Shown here piece after piece: positions 36,745-45,275 of a stretch of 64,000 nucleotides of DNA (position 1 is its first letter; each line of letters opens with the position of its first letter). The position numbers and the translations under genes are program-made. Source of the DNA: Pseudomonas migulae NBRC 103157. Its GTDB lineage: Bacteria; Pseudomonadota; Gammaproteobacteria; Pseudomonadales; Pseudomonadaceae. The stretch spans positions 1-64,000 of the forward strand of contig NZ_BDAG01000021.1 of assembly GCF_002091715.1 (NCBI RefSeq), in the 5' to 3' direction. The notes under the pieces are model-generated. The model did no database searches and was not told the origin of the DNA. It saw only the letters and a list, made by a program, of their open reading frames with translations.

Positions 36745-37547
36745 TTGAGCAGCTCCCGGCACACAGGTTTGTCGTGGGCCACGCCCAGCAGTTCGCAGAC
36801 GGTGCCGCAGATTTCGGTTTGTTTCGGTGCGGCGCTGGCGTTCAAACTGAAGGCGTCGCCGAGCACGAACAGCGGCACTTCACGTTCTTCCGACAGCAGG
36901 CCATTGTGGGAGCGGTCATTGTTCATGCCGTGGTCGGCGGTCACCAGCACCTGGTAACCGGCGTCGAGCCAGCCTTGCAGGTAGTCGGCGAGAATAATGT
37001 CCGCCGAGCGGGCGCTGTTGCGGTATTGCGCGGTGTCGAGGCCGTGCTTGTGCCCGGCGTCGTCGATATTCATGGGGTGCACCAGCAGGAAGTTCGGTGC
37101 GTGGCGCAGGCGCAGGTTTTCCGCGTCGGCGAACAGGTGCGAATCCGGGTAGTGATCGTTCCAGTAGAAGTGGCCGTGCTGGATCGGCAGTTCGGGGGCG
37201 TCGGTGTGTCGGTCCCGGGCGGCCACGAACGGCGACCGGTTGTACAGCTCGCTGACCCAGTGATAGGCCGCGGCGGCGGTTTTCAGACCTGCGTCAGTGG
37301 CGTAATGGTAGATGCTGCGTTGATTGGACAGGCGCGAAACGTTGTTGTGGACGATGCCACTGTCGATCGGCGTGACGCCGGTCAGGATGCATTCGTAAAG
37401 TGGTCGGGACAGGGCCGGCAGTTCGCACTCCAGTTTATAGAGCGCCGCGCGTCCTGCACCAACGTAAGCCTGCAGGTGCCCCATGGCGTGGCGCGCGACC
37501 TCGTAATTGAGGCCGTCGAGCACGACAAGGATGACGTTGTGCTTCAT
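36741..37547 (-). CDS. Alkaline-phosphatase-superfamily hydrolase (NPP/phosphonoacetate-hydrolase type)
   Basis: 268 aa. Superfamily metal-site motifs are VVLDGLNYE near the N-terminus, ELPALSRPLYECILTGVTP with a Ser/Thr nucleophile candidate, HPMNIDDAGHKHGLDT and VTADHGMN. It lacks a signal peptide, so it acts in the cytoplasm on imported substrate. The ATG at 37547 gives a compact protein; the longer frame reads into the REP. Placement between the binding protein and permease genes is strong evidence that its substrate is what the transporter brings in, likely a phosphonate or phosphodiester. Confidence 0.82.
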   Translation of the reverse strand: MKHNVILVVLDGLNYEVARHAMGHLQAYVGAGRAALYKLECELPALSRPLYECILTGVTPIDSGIVHNNVSRLSNQRSIYHYATDAGLKTAAAAYHWVSELYNRSPFVAARDRHTDAPELPIQHGHFYWNDHYPDSHLFADAENLRLRHAPNFLLVHPMNIDDAGHKHGLDTAQYRNSARSADIILADYLQGWLDAGYQVLVTADHGMNNDRSHNGLLSEEREVPLFVLGDAFSLNASAAPKQTEICGTVCELLGVAHDKPVCRELLK

Positions 37548-37587
37548 AGGGGCGGAACTCCGCGAAACAGGTGGATCGATAAAATTT

Positions 37588-37671
37588 GCAGGAGCCGGCT
37601 TGCTGGCGATCCATGCGCCGCGGTCTGTCTGAGCACTGCGGTGATGCAATCGCCAGCGAGCCGGTTCCTAC
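37588..37671. repeat. REP inverted pair (GCCGGCTTGCTGGCGA class)
   Basis: Arms GCAGGAGCCGGCTTGCTGGC and a slightly diverged complement ending near 37671. It lies inside the operon between the binding-protein gene and the hydrolase gene, where it could protect the upstream mRNA and raise binding-protein levels. Confidence 0.8.
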
Positions 37672-37675
37672 AGTG

Positions 37676-38740
37676 TTACTTCATCTCGACGATGACTTCT
37701 TCGTTCCACTTCTGCGGCAGGGCCTTGGAGGTCTTCTCCCACGCGTCCGCGTCCTTGATCGGAGTCACTTTTTTGTACTGCTCGTTCGGCAGCAACTGAG
37801 CCTGAACATCGGCTGGCAATGTCAGGTGTTCAGCACGGATCGGACGAGCGTTGCCGCGCGCCAGGTTGATCTGGCCGGCGTCGCTGAAGATGTATTCGCG
37901 GGCCAGTTTGGCGGCGTTAGGGTGCTTGGCGTATTTGTTGATGATGGTGGTGTAACCGGAAATCACCGAGCCATCGGATGGGATCAGCACGGTGTAGTCA
38001 TCCGGGTTGGCCATCTTGGCCTTGTAGCTCAGGCCGTTGAAGTCCCAGACCACGCCGACTTCGATCTCGCCCTTTTCCATGGTGGCAATCGTCGGGTTGG
38101 CCATGGACAGTCGGCCTTGCTTGGCGATGTCGGCGAACAGCAACAGCGCCGGCTGAAGGTTCTTCTCATCGCCACCATTGGCAAGGGCTGCAGCCAGTAC
38201 GCCGTTGGCGGCTTGTGCGGCGGTGCTGACGTCACCGATGGAAACCTTGTACTTACCGGTTTTCAGATCGGCCCATTTGGTCGGGGCATCCGACCCGTGC
38301 AGCAGCTTTTTGTTAACGATGAATGCGATGGTGCCGGTGTAGGCCAGTGCCCAGTTACCTTCTTTATCCTTCGCCCAATCAGGAATCTGAGCCCAGGTGC
38401 TTGGCTTGTAGGGTTGGACCACGCCTTGCTTGACCGCGATCGGGCCGAACGCTGCACCGACGTCGCCGATGTCGGCGGTGGCGTTGTCTTTTTCAGCGGC
38501 GAACTTGGCGATTTCCTGCGCCGAGCTCATGTCGGTGTCGATGTGTTTCAGGCCGTAGTTCTTGGCCAGGTCATCCCAGGTACCTTTCCAGTTGGCCCAG
38601 TTGTCGGGCATACCGACACTGTTGACCTCACCTTCCGCTTTCGCCGCGGCTTCCAGGGTTTTCAAATCATCAGCCGCCATGGCGGCGGTGCACATGGCAA
38701 TGGTCGAGCCTAACAGTGATGCCAGGAAAAGCTTTTTCAT
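37676..38740 (-). CDS. ABC importer periplasmic binding protein (family 1)
   Basis: 354 aa with a Sec signal peptide ending about residue 22 (AAMA-ADD). The fold is the FbpA/PotD-like type II binding protein: EIAKFAAEKDNATADIGDVG, ALAYTGTIAFIVNKKLL and the later GVVWDFNGLSYKAKM. AGGAGC precedes the ATG. It is the first gene of the operon, downstream of a minus-strand Pho-box-like repeat. Classical ligands of this fold include ferric ion, polyamines and aminoethylphosphonate; the adjacent hydrolase favours an organophosphorus ligand. Confidence 0.9.
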   Translation of the reverse strand: MKKLFLASLLGSTIAMCTAAMAADDLKTLEAAAKAEGEVNSVGMPDNWANWKGTWDDLAKNYGLKHIDTDMSSAQEIAKFAAEKDNATADIGDVGAAFGPIAVKQGVVQPYKPSTWAQIPDWAKDKEGNWALAYTGTIAFIVNKKLLHGSDAPTKWADLKTGKYKVSIGDVSTAAQAANGVLAAALANGGDEKNLQPALLLFADIAKQGRLSMANPTIATMEKGEIEVGVVWDFNGLSYKAKMANPDDYTVLIPSDGSVISGYTTIINKYAKHPNAAKLAREYIFSDAGQINLARGNARPIRAEHLTLPADVQAQLLPNEQYKKVTPIKDADAWEKTSKALPQKWNEEVIVEMK

Positions 38741-38810
38741 CCGAAGCTCCTTTGGGCGTTTTCACGCTGCGATTGCGGTGGTGTTGGTCTAGGTCAGCAA
38801 TACCTGAGCC

Positions 38811-38844
38811 AATCTAGGCGCCTCTGATGACATTTTGATGTCGA
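38811..38844 (-). promoter_or_regulatory. Pho-box-like repeat plus -10 driving the ABC/phosphatase operon
   Basis: On the minus strand TCGACAT-CAAA-ATGTCAT (38844-38827) has the 7-4-7 layout of a PhoB site; the second repeat matches CTGTCAT at 6/7 and the first at 4/7. Ten bases further lies TAGATT (38816-38811) as a -10. This is the standard geometry of a PhoB-activated promoter. Confidence 0.55.
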
Positions 38845-38975
38845 CCAGCGGTCCTCCTCTATCTTTTGTGCAACAACACTCAGGCTTCGGGATAAGCGTA
38901 GACCATGGCTAAAGAGCTGATATGAAAGGACTTGGCCATGAAATTGCAGGCGTCTGGCCTAACCGTTCAGCGCCT

Positions 38976-38993
38976 TTGTCATCTGTCAGTCAT
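38976..38993 (+). promoter_or_regulatory. Pho-box-like repeat facing the GntR/UTRA gene
   Basis: TTGTCAT-CTGT-CAGTCAT, each heptamer 6/7 to CTGTCAT with the correct four-base spacer. TAGGCT follows ten bases later as a weak -10. Confidence 0.5.
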
Positions 38994-39088
38994 CTGCAGT
39001 GCCTAGGCTTGCTGAAAGTTGACGAAGCCGTTTCAAATGACGGTTTCGCCCCGAAACAGTGCTGGTCTAGTCCAGATAGGTAACGTTG

Positions 39089-39802
39089 ATGCGCATCGAG
39101 ACAACCAAAGCGGTGACAGCCATCGGGCAGGTTCTTCAGGAACAGCTCGATCACGGGCTCCTGGCGCCCGGCAGCAAGTTACCGGCGGAGCGCAAGCTCA
39201 GTGAGTTGTTCGGGACCACACGCATTACCGTGCGCGAAGCCCTGTTGCAGCTGGAGGCCCAAGGGCAGATTTATCGCGAGGAGCGTCGCGGCTGGTTCGT
39301 GTCGCCGCCACGCCTGGCTTACAACCTGATGCAGCGCAGTCACTTCCACGCGATGGTCAGCGCTCAGGGGCGAGTGCCGTCCACCGAAGTGATTTCGGCG
39401 CGGTTGCAACCGGCGTCGGCTGCAATCTGTGCCTGGCTGCAGTTGCCGGCGTTGTCGAGTGTGATTCAGATCTGCCGCGCGCGGCGAATTGATGAGCGAC
39501 TGGTGCTGTACGTGGAGCACTACCTCAATCCGCAGTATTTTCCAGGGATCCTGGAGTTCGATCTGAATCAGTCGATTACCGAGCTGTACGCGCGGCATTA
39601 CGACTTGCATTACGGGCGGGTGCGATTCGAGATCGTGCCGACGGCCTTGTCGGTGGATGCCGCTGCGGCGTTACGGGTGTCGGTCGGGAGCCCGGGGTTG
39701 CGCATCGCCCGGGTCAATTACGATCAGCATGAGCGGCTGATCGATTGTGACCTGGAATTCTGGCGGCACGATGCGATTCATGTCGGTGTCGATGTGGTCT
39801 GA
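39089..39802 (+). CDS. GntR-family regulator with UTRA ligand domain
   Basis: 237 aa. The N-terminal winged helix (residues about 1-75) has LAPGSKLPAERKLSELFG and TRITVREALLQLEAQG, the GntR DNA-recognition part. The C-terminal half is a UTRA-type chorismate-lyase-like ligand pocket (QICRARRIDERLVLYVEHY). HutC/PhnF-type regulators of this kind often respond to phosphonate or amino-acid-related ligands. It is transcribed away from the ABC operon and is its likely local regulator. The ATG at 39089 has AGG upstream; a TTG directly before it is less likely. Confidence 0.88.
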   Translation: MRIETTKAVTAIGQVLQEQLDHGLLAPGSKLPAERKLSELFGTTRITVREALLQLEAQGQIYREERRGWFVSPPRLAYNLMQRSHFHAMVSAQGRVPSTEVISARLQPASAAICAWLQLPALSSVIQICRARRIDERLVLYVEHYLNPQYFPGILEFDLNQSITELYARHYDLHYGRVRFEIVPTALSVDAAAALRVSVGSPGLRIARVNYDQHERLIDCDLEFWRHDAIHVGVDVV

Positions 39803-39832
39803 GCCTGGCCGCCGCAGGCCCGGGTTCTTGCA

Positions 39833-40600
39833 TTACCCGAAGCGGTAGATGTCCATGCCCAGGGCACCCATGGTGAATCCCTGGTGGCTCACGCTGAATG
39901 TGCCTCCGGCACTGCGGGCAAAGTACAACGGCAGCAAGTGTTCATCACTTGGATGGTTACGCACGGCGTTCGGTGCCAACTGACGGTAATCGTGCAGCGC
40001 GGTTTCGTCGTTGGCCTGAAGTTTCTCGATCATCCAGTCGCGGAATACCTTGGCCCACGGTTCAACGCTTTCCGGGCCGGCATGCCAGTCCAGTTCGCGC
40101 AGGTTGTGGGTGATGCTGCCGGAACCGATCAACAGCACGCCCTGATCGCGCAGGCTGCCCAGTGCGTGCCCGACGCGGGTCTGCAGGGCAGGGCCGCCGC
40201 GTGTAGGCAGCGAGACTTGCACCACCGGGATATCCGCCTGCGGATACATCAACGACAAAGGCACCCATACGCCATGGTCGAAGGGCCGTTTGGTGTCGAT
40301 GTGTGCGGGCAAGTCACTGCGCTTCAGCAGCTCGACCACCTCTGTGGCCAACTGTGGATCGCCGGGCGCCGGGTATTGCACCTCGAACAATGCCTTGGGA
40401 AAGCCACCGAAGTCATGCCAGGTTTCAGGTTGAGGATTGCCGCTGACCAGCAGCTCATTGCTTTCCCAGTGTGCGGAAACAATCACGATGGCCTTGGGTT
40501 TCGGCAATTCGGCTGCCAGGCGCGCGAGGGCCGGCCCGCTGGCACCGGGTTCCAGGGCCAGCATGGGCGAACCATGGGATATATACAGGCTGGGCAACAT
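39833..40600 (-). CDS. DODA-type extradiol dioxygenase (LigB/YgiD-like)
   Basis: 255 aa. Metal-binding and active-site positions of the 4,5-DOPA dioxygenase group are visible: ISHGSPMLAL at the N-terminus, SAHWES, KRPFDHGVWVPL and IGSGSITHNL. The family opens catechol-type rings with Fe or Zn. In bacteria such as E. coli YgiD the physiological substrate is unclear. It stands alone, divergent from tpm, with a 100-base AT-rich gap between them. Confidence 0.9.
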   Translation of the reverse strand: MLPSLYISHGSPMLALEPGASGPALARLAAELPKPKAIVIVSAHWESNELLVSGNPQPETWHDFGGFPKALFEVQYPAPGDPQLATEVVELLKRSDLPAHIDTKRPFDHGVWVPLSLMYPQADIPVVQVSLPTRGGPALQTRVGHALGSLRDQGVLLIGSGSITHNLRELDWHAGPESVEPWAKVFRDWMIEKLQANDETALHDYRQLAPNAVRNHPSDEHLLPLYFARSAGGTFSVSHQGFTMGALGMDIYRFG

Positions 40601-40703
40601 GAATGAGCTCCTGAGAGTTAAGATGGCGTCATCTTCAGTCAGATCATTGATCTAAATCTAATATAAGTTTTAGGGTGTTTTGATCGAATTTTCGGAGATA
40701 TTT

Positions 40704-41360
40704 ATGCAGCCGGAGTTTTGGCACAAGCGGTGGACGTCGAATCAGATCGGCTTTCATCTGCCGGAAGTGAATCCATATCTGCAACGGTACTGGCCTCAGT
40801 TGGGTCTGGAGGACGGAGCGCGCGTGCTGGTGCCGTTATGTGGGAAAAGCCTGGATTTGCTGTGGCTGGCGAAATGCGGTCACGAAGTGTTGGGTGTCGA
40901 GTTGTCGGAAAAAGCAGTGGAAGACTTTTTCCACGAACACCAATTTGACCCGGATGTCAGCGATCAAGGGCCTTTTACGGTGTATCGGGCGGGTTCGATC
41001 GAGATCTGGTGTGGTGATTTCTTCGCCTTGACTGCCGGCGATGTTGCCGATTGCAGCGCACTGTACGACCGAGCTGCGTTGATTGCCTTGCCACCGAAAA
41101 TGCGAGAGCAATATGCGGCTCATCTGAACCGGATTCTGCCCAAAGACTCTTTGGGGCTTTTGATCACGCTGGATTATGACCAGGCGCAAAAAGACGGACC
41201 GCCGTTTGCTGTGCTTGATGATGAAGTGCAACGGTTGTTCGGCGCGGTGTGGTCGCTGAAAATCCTGGAAGACCAGGATGTTCTGGGTGAGAGCTGGAAG
41301 TTTATCGAGAGTGGCGTGACGCGGCTTGAGGAGCGGGTTTATCGGGTTTCTGCTCGGTAA
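40704..41360 (+). CDS. tpm: Thiopurine S-methyltransferase
   Basis: 218 aa, standard length. It starts MQPEFWHKRWTSNQIGFH, the typical bacterial TPMT N-terminus that closes over the active site. SAM-binding motif I is RVLVPLCGKSLDLLWLA, and the later segment YDRAALIALPPKMREQYA is conserved. It methylates thiopurines and in pseudomonads also selenium and tellurium oxyanions. GGAG precedes the ATG at 40704. A perfect REP doublet follows. Confidence 0.95.
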   Translation: MQPEFWHKRWTSNQIGFHLPEVNPYLQRYWPQLGLEDGARVLVPLCGKSLDLLWLAKCGHEVLGVELSEKAVEDFFHEHQFDPDVSDQGPFTVYRAGSIEIWCGDFFALTAGDVADCSALYDRAALIALPPKMREQYAAHLNRILPKDSLGLLITLDYDQAQKDGPPFAVLDDEVQRLFGAVWSLKILEDQDVLGESWKFIESGVTRLEERVYRVSAR

Positions 41361-41375
41361 TCGATGTTGACTTTA

Positions 41376-41484
41376 CCGGCCCCTTCGCGAGCAAGCCCGC
41401 TCCCACATTCGATCTCTGACGTTCACATATTCTGTGTCCACTGAAGATCGAATGTGGGAGCGGGCTTGCTCGCGAAGGGGCCGG
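41376..41484. repeat. Perfect 40-base REP inverted pair
   Basis: Arms 41376-41415 and 41445-41484 are exact reverse complements over 40 bases with a 29-base loop, core CGCGAGCAAGCCCGCTCCCA. Located between tpm and htpX. Confidence 0.88.
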
Positions 41485-41513
41485 AATGAGCACCACAATA
41501 ATCAGCAGACAAA

Positions 41514-41542
41514 AAAAGGCCCGCATTCACTGCGGGCCTTTT
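41514..41542. terminator. Bidirectional terminator between tpm and htpX
   Basis: AAAAGGCCCGCA-TTCAC-TGCGGGCCTTTT stem with A and T tracts at its ends, 20 bases past the htpX stop. Confidence 0.88.
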
Positions 41543-41561
41543 CATTTGGTGCCGAGCCTGA

Positions 41562-42449
41562 TCAGCCCCGACGACGCAATGCGTCGATACGCTCTTCCAG
41601 CGGCGGGTGGCTCATGAACATGCGGGCGAACCCTTGTTTGATGCCACCGTTGATGCCGAACGCGTTCAGGGTGTCCGGCATGTGCACCGGCAGGCCCTGT
41701 TCTGCACGCAGGCGTTGCAGGGCGCCGATCATCGCGTTGGTGCCCGCCAGGCGTGCACCGGCTTCATCTGCACGGAATTCGCGTTTGCGCGAGAACCACA
41801 TGACGATGGCGCTGGCCAGGATGCCCAGGACCAGTTCGGCGAAGATGGTCGCCACGTAGTAGGCGATGCCCTGGCCTTCTTCGTTCTTGAAGATCACCTT
41901 GTCGACAAAGTTGCCGATGATCCGTGCAAAGAACATGACGAAGGTGTTCACCACGCCCTGGATCAGCGCCAGGGTGACCATGTCACCGTTGGCCACGTGG
42001 CCGATTTCGTGGGCCAGAACGGCTTTCACTTCATCCGGCGAGAATCGTTCGAGCAGGCCCTGGCTGACCGCGACCAGTGCGTCGTTCTTGTTCCAGCCGG
42101 TGGCGAAGGCGTTTGCCTCGTAGGCCGGGAAAATCCCGACTTCCGGCATCTTGATCCCGGCTTCGCGGGACAGTTGCTCGACCGTTTGCAGCAGCCATTG
42201 CTCGTGGCGTGTGCGTGGCTGGGTGATGATCTGGGTGCTGGTGCTCATCTTCGCCATCCACTTGGAGATGAACAGCGAGAACAGGGAACCGGCGAAACCA
42301 AAGACCGCACAGAAAATCAGCAGCTGATTGAGGTTTAGATCAACCCCGTTGGCCGCCATGAACCCGTTGAAGCCGAAAAGGCTCAGGGTGATGCTGGCAA
42401 TCAGCACGACCGCCAGGTTAGTGGCCAAAAACAGCAGGATGCGCATCAT
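41562..42449 (-). CDS. htpX: Membrane zinc metalloprotease HtpX
   Basis: 295 aa, family M48. Two N-terminal helices are followed by the zinc site HEIGH in VLAHEIGHVANGD and a third ligand Glu in the FRADEAGARLAG region. Two more helices (VVNTFVMFFARIIG; FAELVLGILASAIVMWF) place the catalytic site on the cytoplasmic side. It degrades misfolded inner-membrane proteins alongside FtsH. An AAAGGAG-type site precedes the ATG. A TTGAAT/TATATA promoter lies about 45 bases upstream. Confidence 0.95.
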   Translation of the reverse strand: MMRILLFLATNLAVVLIASITLSLFGFNGFMAANGVDLNLNQLLIFCAVFGFAGSLFSLFISKWMAKMSTSTQIITQPRTRHEQWLLQTVEQLSREAGIKMPEVGIFPAYEANAFATGWNKNDALVAVSQGLLERFSPDEVKAVLAHEIGHVANGDMVTLALIQGVVNTFVMFFARIIGNFVDKVIFKNEEGQGIAYYVATIFAELVLGILASAIVMWFSRKREFRADEAGARLAGTNAMIGALQRLRAEQGLPVHMPDTLNAFGINGGIKQGFARMFMSHPPLEERIDALRRRG

Positions 42450-42767
42450 GGTTGTAGAGATCTCCTTTTGCTAAAGATGTAGCGTACTGCGGGGTATATA
42501 AGGTGCTGCACCGGGCTATTCAACCGGGTGACTATTTCAAACTGTGTCCTACAGCAAGAGTCTAGCCGCTTGCAGGGCATTTCCGACGTGGATATGGGAA
42601 GCGATTGTCAGCCGATTCGCATCGCAAGCCCCGTCAGTGTTGGGCGCGGTCACGAAACAGAGCGTCGGTGGACAATTGAAGCGGGGATGCCCGGCGAGGG
42701 ATAAAGATATGTTGCTGAATTGATCCTCGTGCGACTTTCGTTGGAAAGTCGCACGCGGCCAGGCCGA
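42450..42767. other. Intergenic region upstream of htpX
   Basis: 318 bases without a gene. On the minus strand TTGAAT (42523-42518) and TATATA (42500-42495) are separated by 17 bases and form a promoter for htpX. A 12-base-pair hairpin at 42728-42755 follows the aminotransferase stop. The rest shows nothing clear. Confidence 0.55.
42728..42755 (-). terminator. Stable hairpin downstream of the aminotransferase gene
   Basis: CGTGCGACTTTC and GAAAGTCGCACG pair around CAAC. No T-run follows on the minus strand, so it is a weak or factor-dependent 3' end rather than a classic terminator. Confidence 0.4.
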
Positions 42768-43979
42768 TTACTGGCGATAGGATTTGAGGAAGTTGCCGAT
42801 TCGTCCGATGGCCATGTCCAGGTCATCGACGCGTGGCAGGGTCACGACGCGGAAGTGGTCCGGCCATGGCCAGTTGAAGGCGGTGCCTTGCACGACCAGC
42901 AGCTTTTCCGACAGCAGCAGGTCGAGCACGAATTTCTCGTCGTTGTGGATCGGGCAGACTTTCGGGTCGATGCGCGGGAACGCATACAGCGCACCCATCG
43001 GCTTGACGCAGCTCACGCCGGGAATGTCGTTGAGCAATTCCCAGGTACGATTGCGCTGTTCGAGCAGGCGCCCTTGCGGCAGCACCAGGTCATTGATGCT
43101 CTGATAGCCGCCAAGGGCGGTCTGGATCGCGTGCTGGCTCGGCACGTTGGCGCACAGGCGCATGTTCGCCAGCATGTCGATGCCTTCGATGTAGCTTTGC
43201 GCGTGATGTTTCGGACCGGAGATGGCAATCCAGCCGGAACGGAAACCGGCGACGCGATAGGACTTGGACAGGCCGTTGAAGGTCAGGCACAGCAGGTCCG
43301 GTGCCAGCGAGGCGGTGCAGATGTGCACGGCATCGTCGTACAGGATCTTGTCGTAGATCTCATCGGAGAACACCACCAGATTGTGCTGACGGGCCAGTTC
43401 CAGCATGCCCAGCAGGACTTCTTTCGAATACACCGCGCCGGTCGGGTTGTTCGGGTTGATGATCACCAGCGCCTTGGTGTTCGGCGTGATCTTGGCCTTG
43501 ATGTCGGCCAGGTCCGGCCACCAGTTGGCCTGCTCGTCGCACAGGTAATGCACCGGGTTGCCGCCGGACAGGCTCACGGCGGCGGTCCATAGCGGATAGT
43601 CGGGAGCCGGCACCAGCACTTCGTCGCCGTTGTTGAGCAGGGCCTGCATCGACATCACGATCAGTTCGGAAACGCCGTTGCCCAGGTAGATGTCTTCAAT
43701 GCCGACGCCTTCTACCTGTTTCTGCTGGTAGTACTGCATGACGGCTTTACGCGCACTGAACAGGCCCTTGGAGTCGCTGTAGCCCTGGGCTGTCGGCAGG
43801 TTGCGGATCACGTCCTGGAGGATTTCGTCCGGCGCTTCGAAACCAAAAGGCGCCGGGTTGCCGATGTTCAGCTTGAGGATGCGATGGCCTTCCTCTTCCA
43901 GGCGTTTGGCGTGCTTGAGCACTGGGCCGCGAATGTCGTAGCAGACGTTGGCGAGCTTGTTCGATTTGCTGACCTGCAT
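42768..43979 (-). CDS. alaA: PLP-dependent aminotransferase, AlaA-like
   Basis: 403 aa class I/II aminotransferase. The PLP lysine is in FNGLSKSYRVAGFRSGW, the cofactor-binding segment NPNNPTGAVY, and the carboxylate-binding Arg in the C-terminal FRVVTLP. The N-terminus MQVSKSNKLANVCYDIRGP matches AlaA (glutamate-pyruvate transaminase). The ATG at 43979 is preferred over an upstream extension with no similarity. It probably makes alanine. msrB is divergently placed. Confidence 0.9.
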   Translation of the reverse strand: MQVSKSNKLANVCYDIRGPVLKHAKRLEEEGHRILKLNIGNPAPFGFEAPDEILQDVIRNLPTAQGYSDSKGLFSARKAVMQYYQQKQVEGVGIEDIYLGNGVSELIVMSMQALLNNGDEVLVPAPDYPLWTAAVSLSGGNPVHYLCDEQANWWPDLADIKAKITPNTKALVIINPNNPTGAVYSKEVLLGMLELARQHNLVVFSDEIYDKILYDDAVHICTASLAPDLLCLTFNGLSKSYRVAGFRSGWIAISGPKHHAQSYIEGIDMLANMRLCANVPSQHAIQTALGGYQSINDLVLPQGRLLEQRNRTWELLNDIPGVSCVKPMGALYAFPRIDPKVCPIHNDEKFVLDLLLSEKLLVVQGTAFNWPWPDHFRVVTLPRVDDLDMAIGRIGNFLKSYRQ

Positions 43980-44204
43980 GGCGATGTGTTCCCGAAAATG
44001 AACGATCCAGGCGGCGTTTGAACAACCGTGCTGGGAATCCTGCGTATTCACACAGGCTGACGCCTTGAGAGGCAGCACTCATAAATCCGTTTGAATGCGC
44101 GTGGTCTGGCTGCCAGACTGGCGTTTGACGAGGCGCAATCATACGTGCCGCCCGATCCGTGGAAAAGGTACAGATCGGGCTTTTTCAGCTGCCGAGGTGT
44201 GATG

Positions 44205-44606
44205 ATGGAAAAGTTGGAGAAAACCCTGGAAGAATGGCGGGCGATGCTCGATCCGGAGCAGTACAACGTTTGCCGCCTCAAGGGCACCGAGCGCCCGTTC
44301 TCCGGCAAATACAATGACAGCAAGGTCGACGGCGTTTACCACTGCATTTGCTGCAACAAGCCGCTTTTCGACTCCAGGACCAAATTTGATTCCGGCTGCG
44401 GCTGGCCGAGCTTCTATGCACCGATCGGCGACAGCGCCATGGTCGAGATCCGTGACATCAGCCACGGCATGATCCGCACTGAAGTGGTCTGCGCCAAGTG
44501 CGATGCGCATCTGGGGCACGTGTTCCCGGACGGTCCGCCACCGACAGGCTTGCGGTATTGCATCAACTCGGTGTGCCTGGACCTGGTCCCGCGCGAATCA
44601 GATTAG
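44205..44606 (+). CDS. msrB: Peptide methionine-R-sulfoxide reductase
   Basis: 133 aa; the ATG at 44205 is seven bases after GAGG, with another ATG one codon earlier. It has the four zinc cysteines in two CxxC pairs (CICCNKP; CAKCDAHLGH) and the catalytic Cys near the end in RYCINSVCLDL. The core GCGWPSFYAPIG and VFPDGPPPTGLRYC are hallmarks. It reduces R-sulfoxides of methionine in proteins using thioredoxin. Confidence 0.95.
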   Translation: MEKLEKTLEEWRAMLDPEQYNVCRLKGTERPFSGKYNDSKVDGVYHCICCNKPLFDSRTKFDSGCGWPSFYAPIGDSAMVEIRDISHGMIRTEVVCAKCDAHLGHVFPDGPPPTGLRYCINSVCLDLVPRESD

Positions 44607-44616
44607 CTCGATCCTC

Positions 44617-44696
44617 TGTAGGAGCCGGCTTGCTGGCGATAGCGGTGGATGGGGCACATCGCGGCGCGCCGATCGCCAGCAAGCCGGCTCCTGCAA
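44617..44696. repeat. REP inverted pair (GCCGGCTTGCTGGCGA class)
   Basis: TGTAGGAGCCGGCTTGCTGG and near-exact complement ending at about 44696; between msrB and the glutathione peroxidase gene. Confidence 0.82.
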
Positions 44697-44789
44697 GTTC
44701 AGGTTGAGCGTCAGGTGATTTAATTAAATTGCACACAATTCAATTGCTCGCTATGTTTGCCTCATGTTCCTTCACATAGAGCGCACATC

Positions 44790-45275
44790 ATGAGCGACAA
44801 CCTGCTGAGCATCCCGTGCACTACCATCAAGGGCGAGCAAAAGACCCTGGCTGATTTCGCCGGCAAAGCCGTGCTGGTGGTCAACACCGCGAGCAAATGC
44901 GGCTTTACTCCGCAATACAAAGGCCTTGAGGAACTGTGGCAGACCTACAAGGACCAGGGGCTGGTGGTCCTCGGTTTTCCCTGCAACCAGTTCGGCAAGC
45001 AGGAACCGGGTAACGAAGGGGCGATTTCCGAGTTCTGCGAGCTGAACTACGGTGTCAGCTTTCCATTGTTCAAAAAGATCGACGTTAACGGCACCGGCGC
45101 CCATCCGCTGTTCGTGCAGTTGAAAAAACGTGCGCCGGGTGTGCTGGGTTCCCAGGGCATCAAGTGGAACTTCACCAAGTTCCTGATCAGTAAAGACGCC
45201 AAGCTGGTCAAGCGTTTCGCTCCGGCGACCAAGCCGCAGGACCTGAGCCGCGAGATTGAAGCCCTGCTCAAATGA
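44790..45275 (+). CDS. Glutathione peroxidase family protein (thiol peroxidase)
   Basis: 161 aa. Peroxidatic C37 in NTASKCGFTPQ, then FPCNQFGKQEPG with the conserved Gln, and KWNFTKFLI with Trp/Asn completing the tetrad. Bacterial members use Cys instead of selenocysteine and thioredoxin-like donors. The ATG at 44790 gives the canonical start. The downstream OhrR-like regulator begins within the stop codon (ATGA), so expression is coupled. Confidence 0.94.
   Translation: MSDNLLSIPCTTIKGEQKTLADFAGKAVLVVNTASKCGFTPQYKGLEELWQTYKDQGLVVLGFPCNQFGKQEPGNEGAISEFCELNYGVSFPLFKKIDVNGTGAHPLFVQLKKRAPGVLGSQGIKWNFTKFLISKDAKLVKRFAPATKPQDLSREIEALLK

Larger units (their letters stand above)
38741..39088. other. 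Divergent regulatory region with two Pho-box-like elements
   Basis: 348 bases between the binding-protein gene and the GntR gene. It contains a minus-facing Pho-box candidate with a -10 and a plus-facing one, listed separately. No gene is seen in it. Confidence 0.6.
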
